The notes: generated by a model not told the origin, from the letters alone. A stretch of 12,183 nucleotides of DNA from Phycisphaerales bacterium (GCA_003153655.1 PMAK01000086.1:148-12330), one strand, 5' to 3'; positions 1 through 7,858 are shown, counted from the first letter of the stretch. A program made the numbers and translations.

Positions 1-1789
1 GTTCATCGACGAGTTGCACACCGTGGTCGGCGCCGGCAAGGCCGAGGGATCGATGGATGCCGGCAATCTGCTCAAACCCGCGCTTGCCCGCGGCGAATTG
101 CGGACGATCGGCGCAACTACGCTTGATGAATACCGCAAGCACATCGAGAAGGATGCCGCGCTGGAGCGGCGATTCCAGCCGATCATTGTGTCGCAGCCTA
201 GCGTGCAAGATACGATTGCGATCCTGCGCGGGCTGAAGCAGCGATATGAATCGCATCATGGTGTGCGGATCACAGACGGGGCGATCGTCTCAGCCGCCAC
301 GCTTTCCGACCGGTATATCACCGACCGGTTTCTCCCGGATAAGGCGATTGATCTGATCGACGAAGCGGCCAGTCGGATGCGGATCGAAAACGATTCCATG
401 CCCGCCGAACTGGACGAAATTCGCCGGCGGATCATGCAGCTTCAGATTGAGCTCGAGGCGCTGCGCCGCGAGAAAGACGCAGCCTCGCAGCAGCAGCGGA
501 CCAAGGCCGAGAAAGAATTGTCGAACCTTCAGGAGCAGAACACCAAGCTCACCGCCCGCTGGGAAAATGAGATGGGCGCGATGCGGGCGACGAAATCACT
601 CCAGGAAAAATTGGACAACAAGCAGGTTGAGCTTGAGCAGGCCCAGCGTCAGGGAAATCTGGAAGCCGCCGCCCGGATTCAATACGGCGAAATCCGCGAC
701 TTGAATCGGCAGATCGAGCAGGCGGCGCAGCGATTCAGGGATTTGACGAAATCCGGGCAGGCGATGGTGAAGGATGAAGTCACCGCTGAGGAAATCGCGC
801 AGGTGGTCAGCCGATGGACCGGTGTTCCAGTCACCCGGATGCTTGAAGGGGAGCGTGAAAAACTTTTGAAGATGGAAGAGCGTCTCTCCAAGCGCGTCAT
901 CGGACAGGAGGAGGCGGTGCGGGCGGTGAGCGACGCCGTTCGCCGCAATCGCGCTGGGCTGGGCGATCCGAATCGGCCGATCGGGAGCTTTCTATTTCTG
1001 GGTCCGACCGGCGTTGGCAAAACTGAGCTCTGCAAGGCACTGGCGGAATTTCTGTTCGACGATGAAAACGCGATGGTCCGCATCGACATGAGTGAATTCA
1101 TGGAGCCGCATTCAGTTGCGCGGCTCATCGGCGCGCCGCCGGGATACGTGGGATATGAAGAAGGGGGCCGCCTCACTGAAGCAGTCCGTCGGCGACCCTA
1201 TTGCGTCATTCTCTTCGATGAAATTGAAAAGGCGCATCGCGATGTGTTCAACGTGCTGCTGCAAGTCCTCGATGATGGACGGCTCACTGACGGGCAGGGC
1301 CGCACCGTGAATTTTAAGAACTCCGTGATCGTCATGACGAGCAATATCGGCAGCGTCGAGATTCAAAAACTCGCGAGCCGCGAGGCTGAGCCATGGGAAG
1401 TCGAGGCGGCGGTCAAGCTGCTTCTGAAGGATCATTTCCGACCTGAGTTTCTCAATCGGATTGACGAGACGATTTTGTTTCACTCGCTATCGCGCGAGCA
1501 AATTGAACGGATTGTCGACGTGCAATTGGGCCACCTGCGCCAGCGGCTGGCCGATCGGCACCTGAAGTTGTCACTGACCGAACCCGCGATGAAGTTGCTT
1601 GCCGAAGAGGGATATGATCCCGCATTTGGCGCTCGCCCGCTTAAGCGCGTCATTCAGCAACGAATCGAGAATCCAGTCGCTTCCAAAATCCTGGCCGGCG
1701 AGTTTACCGAGGGAGACACGATCAGTCTCGACGTGGATTCCGCGAAACAGGCCTTCAAATTTGTCCAGACACCCAAACGCAGCCAATAA
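1..1789 (+). CDS. clpB: ATP-dependent chaperone ClpB (5'-truncated)
   Basis: ClpB is a cytoplasmic hexameric AAA+ disaggregase that threads aggregated proteins through its pore, working with DnaK. The gene enters from the left edge and is read in frame from base 2 without an initiation codon. The first residues, [12 protein letters not shown], are the Walker B region of the first AAA+ domain, so roughly 275 N-terminal residues (N domain and first Walker A) are outside. The 595 visible residues show the D1 arginine-finger region (ALERRFQ), a charged coiled-coil middle domain at about 130-245, and a complete second AAA+ domain. That domain has Walker A GPTGVGKT at 334-341, pore loop GYVGYEEGG, Walker B ILFDE at 403-407, sensor asparagine N448 and sensor-2 GARPLKR at 543-549. 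The middle domain separates it from ClpA and ClpX; ClpC is less likely because its middle domain is shorter. The reading frame is intact to TAA. No clear terminator follows. Confidence 0.96.
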   Translation, partial: FIDELHTVVGAGKAEGSMDAGNLLKPALARGELRTIGATTLDEYRKHIEKDAALERRFQPIIVSQPSVQDTIAILRGLKQRYESHHGVRITDGAIVSAATLSDRYITDRFLPDKAIDLIDEAASRMRIENDSMPAELDEIRRRIMQLQIELEALRREKDAASQQQRTKAEKELSNLQEQNTKLTARWENEMGAMRATKSLQEKLDNKQVELEQAQRQGNLEAAARIQYGEIRDLNRQIEQAAQRFRDLTKSGQAMVKDEVTAEEIAQVVSRWTGVPVTRMLEGEREKLLKMEERLSKRVIGQEEAVRAVSDAVRRNRAGLGDPNRPIGSFLFLGPTGVGKTELCKALAEFLFDDENAMVRIDMSEFMEPHSVARLIGAPPGYVGYEEGGRLTEAVRRRPYCVILFDEIEKAHRDVFNVLLQVLDDGRLTDGQGRTVNFKNSVIVMTSNIGSVEIQKLASREAEPWEVEAAVKLLLKDHFRPEFLNRIDETILFHSLSREQIERIVDVQLGHLRQRLADRHLKLSLTEPAMKLLAEEGYDPAFGARPLKRVIQQRIENPVASKILAGEFTEGDTISLDVDSAKQAFKFVQTPKRSQ

Positions 1790-1844
1790 ATTGCAGGGTT
1801 GATTTGCCGCCGGAGTTCATTGCGCGAATTTGCATAGATTCATT

Positions 1845-1875
1845 AATTGCGACAGCAGTCATAAAAATTGCGACA
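1845..1875 (+). repeat. Direct repeat AATTGCGACA x2, 21-base period
   Basis: AATTGCGACA occurs at 1845-1854 and again, exactly, at 1866-1875. The copies start 21 bases apart, which is two helical turns, so a dimeric regulator could bind both on one DNA face. A partial match, ATTGCG, also occurs at 1819. Position between clpB and a secreted-protein gene suits a regulatory site, but with only two copies in an AT-rich region chance remains possible. Confidence 0.35.
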
Positions 1876-1914
1876 CTGATGCGATTCCGGAGATTGAAAA
1901 TAAGTAGATTATGC

Positions 1915-1928
1915 GGCTTATATAAGCC
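1915..1928. promoter_or_regulatory. 14-base perfect palindrome GGCTTATATAAGCC (possible operator)
   Basis: Both halves match perfectly with no central spacer, so this is more like a DNA-binding site than an RNA hairpin. It lies 227 bases upstream of the first PEP-CTERM start codon and 40 bases after the direct repeat. No T-run follows, so it is not an intrinsic terminator. The regulator is unknown. Confidence 0.3.
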
Positions 1929-2154
1929 CTGAAGCGTCCGAACTTATGTCAGATGCAAGTCTTACGATAGGCATGTAAATCATGGCCTTTGCAGTATTTG
2001 TTAGGCGGCCTCTATAGATTTTTTAGGATGGGATTGCAGATTATTTTCTTGCAATCACCAGAGATCGCTGTAGATTGTTGCGTAAGGCCGGAGCAAGAAA
2101 TGCGGTCGTTTTAATCAGTTGGGATCTGCCCTAACACGAAGTGGAGAGGATGAG

Positions 2155-2835
2155 ATGCTTCAGAATATCAAGTGTAAGAATTTCGGTGCCAACGTTGCCT
2201 TTGCAGCGGCTGGTGTCATGTTCGCGGCGATAGTGGGTACTTCGAGCAGTGCTTCTGCCTCCGTGCTGGTTCCGGGTGCGACTGTTGCGCCGACCTCGCT
2301 TACAAGCCTTCCTGTCGGCGACGCGCTGGTGGCAACGGAGACCAATCCATTCATCGGATTGGACTCGTTTAATAACGTTAAATTTACCGGCGAACTGACA
2401 AGTTCCGTCTACACGGACCCCGGCACGGGCGGGTTGGACTTCCTCTATCAGGTTTCCAACGACAATACGAGCATCGATGCGTTCGATGAACTTTCCATCA
2501 AGAGCTTTTCGGGCTTTACCACGGACGCTGACTATGTTGCAGGCAGCGGCGGCACGAATCCGACCTCTGCAACCCGAAGCACTGCGCCGGGTAAGATCGT
2601 TTCGTTCCTCTTTTCCTCGGGTGTTTCTCAGGGAACGGACACCAGCGACCTGCTCGTTGAAACCAATTCGATGAATTACATGGTAGGCGTTGGCTCCATA
2701 ATCGATGGCGGCACTGGCGGATCATTGGTTGAAGCGCCTGCGGTCGGCACATTGATGACAAACGTTCCTGAGCCGGCATCCTTCTCGGCGATTCTTATCG
2801 CCGGCGGAATGCTGCTTGGACGTCGGCGTCGATAA
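2155..2835 (+). CDS. PEP-CTERM sorting-domain protein (tandem paralogue 1)
   Basis: This is a secreted protein of unknown function, 226 residues long. The N-terminus is a signal peptide: a basic start, a hydrophobic stretch at about 12-28, then an Ala/Ser-rich cleavage region near 33-37. The C-terminus is a full PEP-CTERM tag with VPEP at 204-207, a hydrophobic segment at about 209-222, and a terminal run of four arginines. In known systems an exosortase recognises this tag, cuts near the PEP motif and releases or displays the protein at the cell surface. The middle is rich in Thr, Ser, Gly and Asp and likely beta-structured. The ATG at 2155 is preferred because GGAGAGGA (2143-2150) lies four bases upstream and the signal peptide starts there; an in-frame TTG at 2119 would add 12 residues that do not look like an export signal. 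The next gene is its paralogue. Function cannot be named. Confidence 0.88.
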   Translation: MLQNIKCKNFGANVAFAAAGVMFAAIVGTSSSASASVLVPGATVAPTSLTSLPVGDALVATETNPFIGLDSFNNVKFTGELTSSVYTDPGTGGLDFLYQVSNDNTSIDAFDELSIKSFSGFTTDADYVAGSGGTNPTSATRSTAPGKIVSFLFSSGVSQGTDTSDLLVETNSMNYMVGVGSIIDGGTGGSLVEAPAVGTLMTNVPEPASFSAILIAGGMLLGRRRR

Positions 2836-2907
2836 CAGAACATTTTGATATGGGTTGGGGTTGGACTTTCGGCCAAGTTGCGGATGTTAAGGTACTGGAG
2901 AAATGCT

Positions 2908-3558
2908 ATGGAGAGGAAACTCATTACAAATTCACTGAGCCAGAAGTTGACGGCAGGCATTGCCTTGGGACTCGGGGGCATTATGTTCACGCCCGCAGCC
3001 AAGGCTGTCATTATTGCCCCTGGGCAATCGCTCGTTCCTGCTGGAACCGGCGGCTTCAGCGGAACGCTGGTCGATAGCGCAACCACCCCGTTCATCGGCA
3101 AGGATATCCTGAATAACGTTGCCTTCACGGGTATACTCCAATCACAGGTGTTCCAGGAAGCCGGCGGAACACTCGACTTCGTCTATCAATTCTCCGACGA
3201 CAACAATCCAAACAACGATGCCATTGAACGGTTTGCGGTCGATGATTTCAGCAATCTTGTTACGGACGCTGACTATATTCCAGGCTCGGGCACGGCGATC
3301 CCTGAGTTGGTTACGCGGCAGAACGCTACCACCGGTGACGTAATCGGGTTTCAGTTTGCCGGTGTCGCTCCGGGCACTTCTACCGATATTTTGACGATTC
3401 GGACCGACGCAACAGCGTTCCAAACCGGCAGCGCATCTTTCCAGGATGGCGGAAACGTTTCCATCCCCGCTCCGGTACCAGCCGTTCCAGAGCCGGCAAC
3501 GATTGGCCTGCTCGCCCTTTCGCTTTCAGGTTTGGGCCTTCGGCGAAACAGGGCTTAA
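2908..3558 (+). CDS. PEP-CTERM sorting-domain protein (tandem paralogue 2)
   Basis: This 216-residue protein is a divergent copy of the one just upstream. Shared landmarks in order are PFIGxD, NNVxFTG, LDFxYQ, DN with a nearby DA, FS, and TDADYxxGSG (about 61-128 here). The DNA also shares an identical 15-mer, ACGGACGCTGACTAT, at 2521-2535 and 3262-3276. The signal peptide (hydrophobic about 15-28) probably ends after AKA at 31-33. The sorting tag is VPEP at 193-196, a hydrophobic stretch and LRRNRA. The ATG at 2908 has GGAG (2897-2900) seven bases upstream; in-frame starts at 2845 (TTG) and 2884 (ATG) would put non-signal sequence in front of the export signal. The 72-base gap after the first copy shows no terminator, so the two are probably co-transcribed. 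The stop codon abuts the convergent glycerate kinase stop. Molecular role unknown. Confidence 0.88.
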   Translation: MERKLITNSLSQKLTAGIALGLGGIMFTPAAKAVIIAPGQSLVPAGTGGFSGTLVDSATTPFIGKDILNNVAFTGILQSQVFQEAGGTLDFVYQFSDDNNPNNDAIERFAVDDFSNLVTDADYIPGSGTAIPELVTRQNATTGDVIGFQFAGVAPGTSTDILTIRTDATAFQTGSASFQDGGNVSIPAPVPAVPEPATIGLLALSLSGLGLRRNRA

Positions 3559-4695
3559 TCAGCCCGGTTTTCCAGGCATCGAACGCAAAAGATTTTCAGC
3601 CGCCGTCGAGATCAACTCGGCGGCGTTTTTTATTGATTCTTCGAGTGCAGTTGATTCGCCGCAAATGCTGTATGCCGCAGTGATGCCGAGTCCGGAGAAA
3701 TCAACTTTTTGATCCACCGTTCCAGCAAGAACGATGCATGGCACACCTATCTGCTGGCAGATCTCGGCGACGCCGCCGACCGTTTTGCCGCGCAGGCTTT
3801 GGCTGTCAAATCTTCCTTCGCCGCTCAGGCATAGGTCCGCTGATTTGAGACGATCGCGCAGGTGCACTGCGTCCATGACAATCTCAACGCCGCTTTTGAG
3901 CGTCGCCCCGAAGAACGCTGCCATCGCGAAGCCCAGGCCGCCTGCCGCCCCGGCCCCGCTCAGTTTTGCCTGATCGAGCTTGCCTGTTCGCCGGGCCAAT
4001 TGCATGAGGGCGGAATCAAGTTCATGAATCTGTTTTGCGGTTGCCCCTTTTTGCGGCCCGTAGACCACGGCCGCTCCGTCATCGCCACATAATGGATTGG
4101 TTACATCGCACGCGACTTCGATCCGCACACGTTCGATGACGCTGCCGCGTCCGTGCTTAATCAACACGACCCGATGAACATCCGCGCCCACAAGCGGCTC
4201 GCCCGGCGAAACGGTTTCACCGCCCTCGAGAATTACGGGCAAGCCACACGCCTGCGCGCATCCCACTCCACCGTCGATTGTGGCGCTTCCGCCGATTCCG
4301 AGAATGATGCGCGAGATCCCCATTTCAGCGGCGGCCATGAGTAACTCGCCTGTGCCAAAGGTGGTTGTCCCCATCGGATCGCGGTCATCGGCCCGAAGAA
4401 GCGACAGGCCGCTGGCGGCGGACATTTCGATCACGGCGGTCGCGCCATCGCCGAGGATGCCGAAACGCGCATCTACCTTCATTTCCGGCAATGGCCCGGT
4501 GACCCGCCGAACAATGAACCGGCCGCCAGTGGCCGCCACGAGTGCTTCAACCGTTCCTTCGCCGCCGTCGGCCATCGGACAGCAGTCGATGTGCACATCC
4601 GAGACTGCGCGGCGCAAGCCAATTTCAATTGCACGCGAGACCTCGACAGCTGATAGGCATCCCTTGAATTTGTCTGGGGCGACAACGATCCGCAT
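3559..4695 (-). CDS. Glycerate kinase (GarK/GlxK family)
   Basis: This cytoplasmic enzyme uses ATP to phosphorylate D-glycerate; the GarK/GlxK class mostly yields 2-phosphoglycerate, which enters lower glycolysis. The 378 residues match the family's usual length of about 380. Family signatures appear in order: VAPDKFKG at 5-12, PMADGGEGT at 40-48, GIGGSATIDGGVG at 133-145, ACDVTNPLCG at 195-204, GAGAAGGLGF at 247-256 and GEGRFD at 292-297. The ATG at 4695 is chosen because family members begin at this point (MRIVVAPD) and AGGG (4704-4707) lies eight bases upstream; an in-frame ATG at 4719 would add eight residues with poorly spaced GAGGA. It lies downstream of dxs on the same strand, 87 bases beyond the shifted-frame dxs stop, so it may be the last gene of that transcript. 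Its 3' end holds the terminator of the opposing PEP-CTERM genes. The exact product position (2- or 3-phosphate) is not readable from sequence. Confidence 0.92.
   Translation of the reverse strand: MRIVVAPDKFKGCLSAVEVSRAIEIGLRRAVSDVHIDCCPMADGGEGTVEALVAATGGRFIVRRVTGPLPEMKVDARFGILGDGATAVIEMSAASGLSLLRADDRDPMGTTTFGTGELLMAAAEMGISRIILGIGGSATIDGGVGCAQACGLPVILEGGETVSPGEPLVGADVHRVVLIKHGRGSVIERVRIEVACDVTNPLCGDDGAAVVYGPQKGATAKQIHELDSALMQLARRTGKLDQAKLSGAGAAGGLGFAMAAFFGATLKSGVEIVMDAVHLRDRLKSADLCLSGEGRFDSQSLRGKTVGGVAEICQQIGVPCIVLAGTVDQKVDFSGLGITAAYSICGESTALEESIKNAAELISTAAENLLRSMPGKPG
3601..3631 (+). terminator. Intrinsic terminator of the PEP-CTERM pair, inside the glycerate kinase gene
   Basis: CGCCGTCGAG (3601-3610) pairs with CTCGGCGGCG (3616-3625) to give a 10-bp stem with one T-G wobble and a five-base loop, followed by six T residues (3626-3631). 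This is a textbook Rho-independent terminator for the plus-strand pair, 42 bases past the second stop codon. The same bases encode NAAELISTA near the C-terminus of the minus-strand glycerate kinase, so the signal lies in a convergent coding region. Confidence 0.85.
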
Positions 4696-4782
4696 AGACC
4701 GAACCCTGAAATGAATCATTCCTCGGCGCGGGCATTACGGGCGTGAATCTCTGCGGCCGTGGCCCGCAGGCTGTCGGAAAGG

Positions 4783-4977
4783 CTACTTTGCGGACAAGGC
4801 TTTTTCAGTTCGGGCTGTTCGCACCGACACTTCCACCGTTGGCTTTGGCTGTTCGGCAGGTGTGGGCCTTGCGGCTTGAATTGCATCGTGAATGCTTTGG
4901 GCAATTCCAGCGGTATCCAGACCCACCTCAGCGAGCTGCTGCGCGCGTGTGGCGTGAGCGATGAGCCGGTCGGGCAT
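4783..4977 (-). pseudogene. dxs: Out-of-frame C-terminal segment of dxs
   Basis: This frame encodes MPDRLIAHATRAQQLAEVGL and onward to about residue 35, which is the normal end of DXS (compare the PDRFIEHG...L.E.GL pattern of bacterial enzymes). It then adds a Pro/Thr/Glu-rich tail of about 30 residues before TAG. It is shifted by one base relative to the main dxs frame, and the two meet at the GCATGC around 4974-4979. Normal DXS has about 15-20 residues between GFGSAV.E and PDR; here they are missing. A deletion that is not a multiple of three therefore fits better than a one-base slip. It could be a real mutation, strain variation or an assembly collapse at a short repeat. The ATG is internal to the domain, and I see no reason to treat it as a separate gene. 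Confidence 0.75.
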
Positions 4978-6742
4978 GCTCGACTACCGCGGAGCCGAAC
5001 CCATTTTGCAGGGAGTGATCTTCGACCGTGAGAACCGGATGTCCGGGCCGAAGAACGCGAGCAAGCATTTCGCTATCCAGTGGCTTGCAGAATCGGGCGT
5101 CGATTACCTGGACGCTGATGTCATCGCCGGCGAGTTCTGTGGCGGCGGCCATCGCGTTCTGGGCCAGGGCTCCATACACGATCACTGTAGCATCGGTTCC
5201 GTTTCGTAGCGTTCGGCTTTGGCCCGTGCGCCATTCGGCGCTGGCTGCGCTCCGAAGGGAGGCGTCGATGACTTCCTCGAAATTCCTTGTTGGGACATTA
5301 TCGCGCGGGTATCGCATCGCACTGACGGTTTCGAGCGTGAGCGTCAGGCGAACGGCACGGTTCATCTCAGCCTCGTCGCTTGGGGCCATCAGGACGATCC
5401 CGGGCATCGGGCGCAAAAACGCCTGATCCATGAATCCGTGATGCACGGGGCCGTCATCACCGACGAATCCGGCGCGGTCCATGCAGAAGCAGACCGGCAG
5501 GTGATTCAGGGCCACTTCCTGCCAGACCTGGTCAAACGCCCGTTGGAGGAATGTTGAATAAATCGCCGCGAACGGGCGCATCCCGGCCTTAGCCATTCCC
5601 GCGGCCATCGCGGATAGATGAGCTTCGCAAATTCCTGTGTCGAAATACCGGTTGGGGATTTCCTTCTCAAACTTTGACAGCCCGGTTCCGTCCGGCATCG
5701 CAGCAGTCAGCGCGACGACGCGCGGGTCGGTCTTGGCGAGGGCGATCATGGCATCGGCAAAAGCCGTCGTCCACGATTTGCCGGGGCCTTTAGCAATCTC
5801 TACTCGACAGCCATTGACCTGGAAAGCAGCGGGACTGTGAAATTTCGTTGGTTCGGCGCTGGCGATTTCGGAGCCATTGCCTTTAACCGTTTTCACGTGC
5901 AACAGTACGGGCGCCTCGACGTGCCTGATCTCCGCGAGGAGGTCGATCATGCCCGGCAGATCGTGGCCATCCACCGGGCCGAAATATTTGATTCCAAGCG
6001 TCTCGAAGATCTGGCCTGGCCAGAGAGCGCTTTTGACCCCGTCCGAAACGTGCCGCCAGACTTGCTCCACCGTATGGCCCACGGTTGCCGGCAATCGGCC
6101 GACGAATTTTTCGGCGAGCTTCTTGGCCTCTCCGTAAGTGGTGCTGACACGCACACGCTCGAGGTATTGACTGAAAGCGCCCTGTGGCTGGCTGATGCTC
6201 ATGCCATTGTCGTTCAGGATAATCAGAAGCTGCCGCTTGAGCGTCCCGGCGTTATTCAATCCCTCAAATGCGAGACCGTTGACGATCGAGGCATCGCCGA
6301 CAACCGCGATGACGTTCCCGGGCTTATTCATCAGTTCGCCGCCGCGGGCCATCCCCACGGCCGTGCTGATGGCGGTACCGGCATGGCCAACCGAAAAGAG
6401 GTCATAAGCCGACTCATCAGGGCTTGGGAAGCCGCTGACTGAGCCTTTTTTTCGCAATGTGGGGAACATTTCCGCCCGCCCGGTCAGCATCTTGTGGGCG
6501 TAGCACTGATGTCCCACGTCCCAGAGCAGGGAGTCCGGGCCGGTTGGGAATGGGCCGAGATCGTAGACGTAATGGAGAGCGATGGTGAGTTCGGCGACGC
6601 CAAGATTGCTGGCGAGATGGCCGCCATTTTTGCTGACCGATTGGAATATGTGTTCGCGGATCTCAGTCGCGAGCAAGGTCAATTCATCCATCGAAAGACG
6701 GCGAATGTCTGTCGGAACGTGGATCGACTCCAGCAAACCCAT
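4928..6742 (-). CDS. dxs: 1-deoxy-D-xylulose-5-phosphate synthase, C-terminus frame-disrupted
   Basis: DXS condenses pyruvate with glyceraldehyde 3-phosphate, using thiamine diphosphate and Mg2+, in the first step of the MEP isoprenoid pathway. As read, 604 residues. Visible features are GGHLASNLG (40-48) with catalytic-type H42, WDVGHQ (74-79), the cofactor motif GDASIVN (149-155) with NDN (177-179), E373 in the GICEAH motif, and the pyrimidine-domain motif DRAGFVGDDGPVHHG (422-436). The motif reads GDA instead of the usual GDG; I recall this wording from planctomycetes but could not check. The ATG at 6742 is chosen because family proteins start there and AGGAG (6751-6755) lies eight bases upstream; a further 30 in-frame upstream codons look spurious. 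After GFGSAVVEH (581-589) the frame runs into Arg/Ala-rich nonsense and stops at 4928, while the expected C-terminus continues in another frame to 4783. The prenyl synthase lies upstream, 151 bases away. Confidence 0.9.
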   Translation of the reverse strand: MGLLESIHVPTDIRRLSMDELTLLATEIREHIFQSVSKNGGHLASNLGVAELTIALHYVYDLGPFPTGPDSLLWDVGHQCYAHKMLTGRAEMFPTLRKKGSVSGFPSPDESAYDLFSVGHAGTAISTAVGMARGGELMNKPGNVIAVVGDASIVNGLAFEGLNNAGTLKRQLLIILNDNGMSISQPQGAFSQYLERVRVSTTYGEAKKLAEKFVGRLPATVGHTVEQVWRHVSDGVKSALWPGQIFETLGIKYFGPVDGHDLPGMIDLLAEIRHVEAPVLLHVKTVKGNGSEIASAEPTKFHSPAAFQVNGCRVEIAKGPGKSWTTAFADAMIALAKTDPRVVALTAAMPDGTGLSKFEKEIPNRYFDTGICEAHLSAMAAGMAKAGMRPFAAIYSTFLQRAFDQVWQEVALNHLPVCFCMDRAGFVGDDGPVHHGFMDQAFLRPMPGIVLMAPSDEAEMNRAVRLTLTLETVSAMRYPRDNVPTRNFEEVIDASLRSAASAEWRTGQSRTLRNGTDATVIVYGALAQNAMAAATELAGDDISVQVIDARFCKPLDSEMLARVLRPGHPVLTVEDHSLQNGFGSAVVEHARPAHRSRHTRAAAR

Positions 6743-6893
6743 ATACAAATCTCCTGCAAAAGAGCTTCCGTGCCCGGCATCGCATAGCGGGCTACAGCAT
6801 ATCGAGGCCAGCCTATGCGACGTAACCTGCAAATATGTCGATTTTCGACCGCTTTTCCAGCCCTCAACCAGGTAATTTTGATCGAACCAACGC

Positions 6894-7811
6894 CTATCGC
6901 TTTCGATTCACGACGAATTCAGCCAGCGCTCGCAGCCCGTCGGCATGTGGTCCAAGCGGCTGAACCACGTCCAGGGCGGCTGAAAGCTGCTCGCGGGCCT
7001 CGCGACGGCTTGCTTCCAGGCCGATTAGCATAGGATAGGTCACCTTGCCCTTGGCCTCATCTTTTTTCGTGGCTTTACCCAATTCCTCAGCAGTGGCGGT
7101 CTGATCGAGGATGTCATCCACAATTTGAAATGCCAATCCCAAATGCCGTCCGAAGGCGTCCAAAGCGGCCAATTGGTCTGGATGGGCTCGCCCGGCTATC
7201 GCTCCCATTCGGCAAGACGCCGTCAGCAAGGCCCCGGTCTTCATCCGGTGCAATCGCTGTAAGTCGGACAATTTTCGGGGGGGATGCTGCTCGTCCATAT
7301 CAATCACTTGGCCGCCGATCATTCCCGCCGGGCCGGATGCCGCAGCCAGTTCGGTGACGAGCGCCGGGACAAGGGTGGGCTCTCCGTCGGCGGCGATAAT
7401 TTCAAATGCCATCGTGGTCATCGCATCGCCTGCCAGGATGGCCATCGCTTCGCCGTATACCTTATGATTCGTTGGGCGGCCGCGGCGCAGATCATCATCA
7501 TCCATTGCGGGGAGATCGTCGTGAACCAGGCTGAAGGTGTGGATCAATTCCATCGCAACCGCGGCAGCGAGAGCAGTGGGTGAGGGTTCGGCGTCGCCGC
7601 ATGCGCGGGCACATTCCAGCACCAGGGCGGGGCGGAGGCGCTTTCCACCAGCCATCAGGCTGTACTTGATTGCCTCGACAAGCCGTGGTGGGGCCGTCGG
7701 ATATCTCGCATCCAGGCGGGCGAAATAATCATTGACCTGGCGTGCGCTCTGCTCAAGCAGTGCGGCTGCATCCATCTCTGTTGTTGATGGGGATAATCCG
7801 CTTTGATTCAC
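6894..7811 (-). CDS. ispA: Polyprenyl diphosphate synthase, probably farnesyl diphosphate synthase
   Basis: This enzyme condenses DMAPP or GPP with IPP to make short-chain prenyl diphosphates for quinones, hopanoids, carotenoids and undecaprenyl carriers. The 305 residues carry GGKRLRP at 55-61, the first aspartate-rich motif DDLPAMDDD at 98-106 with the two-residue insertion of bacterial type enzymes, and the second motif DDILD at 232-236. The residue five positions before the first motif is F93; an aromatic there is typical of bacterial farnesyl synthases, whereas the geranylgeranyl type usually has a small residue or Met. That is the basis for the ispA call, so the chain length is an inference. 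The start is GTG at 7811 with AGAGG (7817-7821) five bases upstream; an in-frame ATG at 7775 is possible but has no better site. It lies 47 bases after xseB and before dxs, the common bacterial order. Confidence 0.9.
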   Translation of the reverse strand: MNQSGLSPSTTEMDAAALLEQSARQVNDYFARLDARYPTAPPRLVEAIKYSLMAGGKRLRPALVLECARACGDAEPSPTALAAAVAMELIHTFSLVHDDLPAMDDDDLRRGRPTNHKVYGEAMAILAGDAMTTMAFEIIAADGEPTLVPALVTELAAASGPAGMIGGQVIDMDEQHPPRKLSDLQRLHRMKTGALLTASCRMGAIAGRAHPDQLAALDAFGRHLGLAFQIVDDILDQTATAEELGKATKKDEAKGKVTYPMLIGLEASRREAREQLSAALDVVQPLGPHADGLRALAEFVVNRKR

Positions 7812-7858
7812 GCCGACCTCTTCCCTTGCACAGTGCTGAGAGCTTACTCGAAAACAGG

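Larger units (their letters stand above)
1790..2154. other. AT-rich intergenic leader between clpB and the first PEP-CTERM gene
   Basis: This 365-base stretch has no convincing gene. It is visibly richer in A and T than its neighbours, and I see no hairpin plus T-run that would end clpB. It contains a spaced direct repeat and a perfect palindrome (listed separately). There are two weak promoter-like pairs for the downstream gene: TTGCAG (1989-1994), 18 bases, TATAGA (2013-2018); and TTGCAA (2049-2054), 16 bases, TAGATT (2071-2076). Neither is close to consensus, and planctomycete promoters are poorly characterised, so the transcription start is undecided. Confidence 0.5.

Noticed and set aside
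679..1176. 165-codon minus-strand frame opposite clpB
   Set aside because: It is Ser/Arg/Pro-rich, has no known motif, and is fully inside the conserved ClpB AAA+ module.
4280..4714. 144-codon plus-strand frame opposite glycerate kinase
   Set aside because: It is fully antisense to strongly conserved kinase motifs, with no ribosome-binding site or domain.
4783..4977. Separate small gene starting MPDRL
   Set aside because: Its sequence is the DXS C-terminal domain, so it is a displaced part of dxs, not an independent gene.
4928..4990. Programmed +1 frameshift rejoining the two dxs frames
   Set aside because: A frameshift alone would still leave about 17 expected residues missing, and I see no slippery run or stimulating hairpin; a deletion explains both facts.
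5837..6442. 201-codon open frame on the plus strand opposite dxs
   Set aside because: It lies wholly antisense to a well-supported dxs region, has no recognisable domain, and is explained by GC-rich third positions of the real gene.
6743..6893. Thiamine-diphosphate riboswitch before dxs (a TPP enzyme)
   Set aside because: The 151 bases lack the CTGAGA and ACCTGATCTGG-type conserved blocks; only a small GTCGA/TCGAC hairpin is visible.
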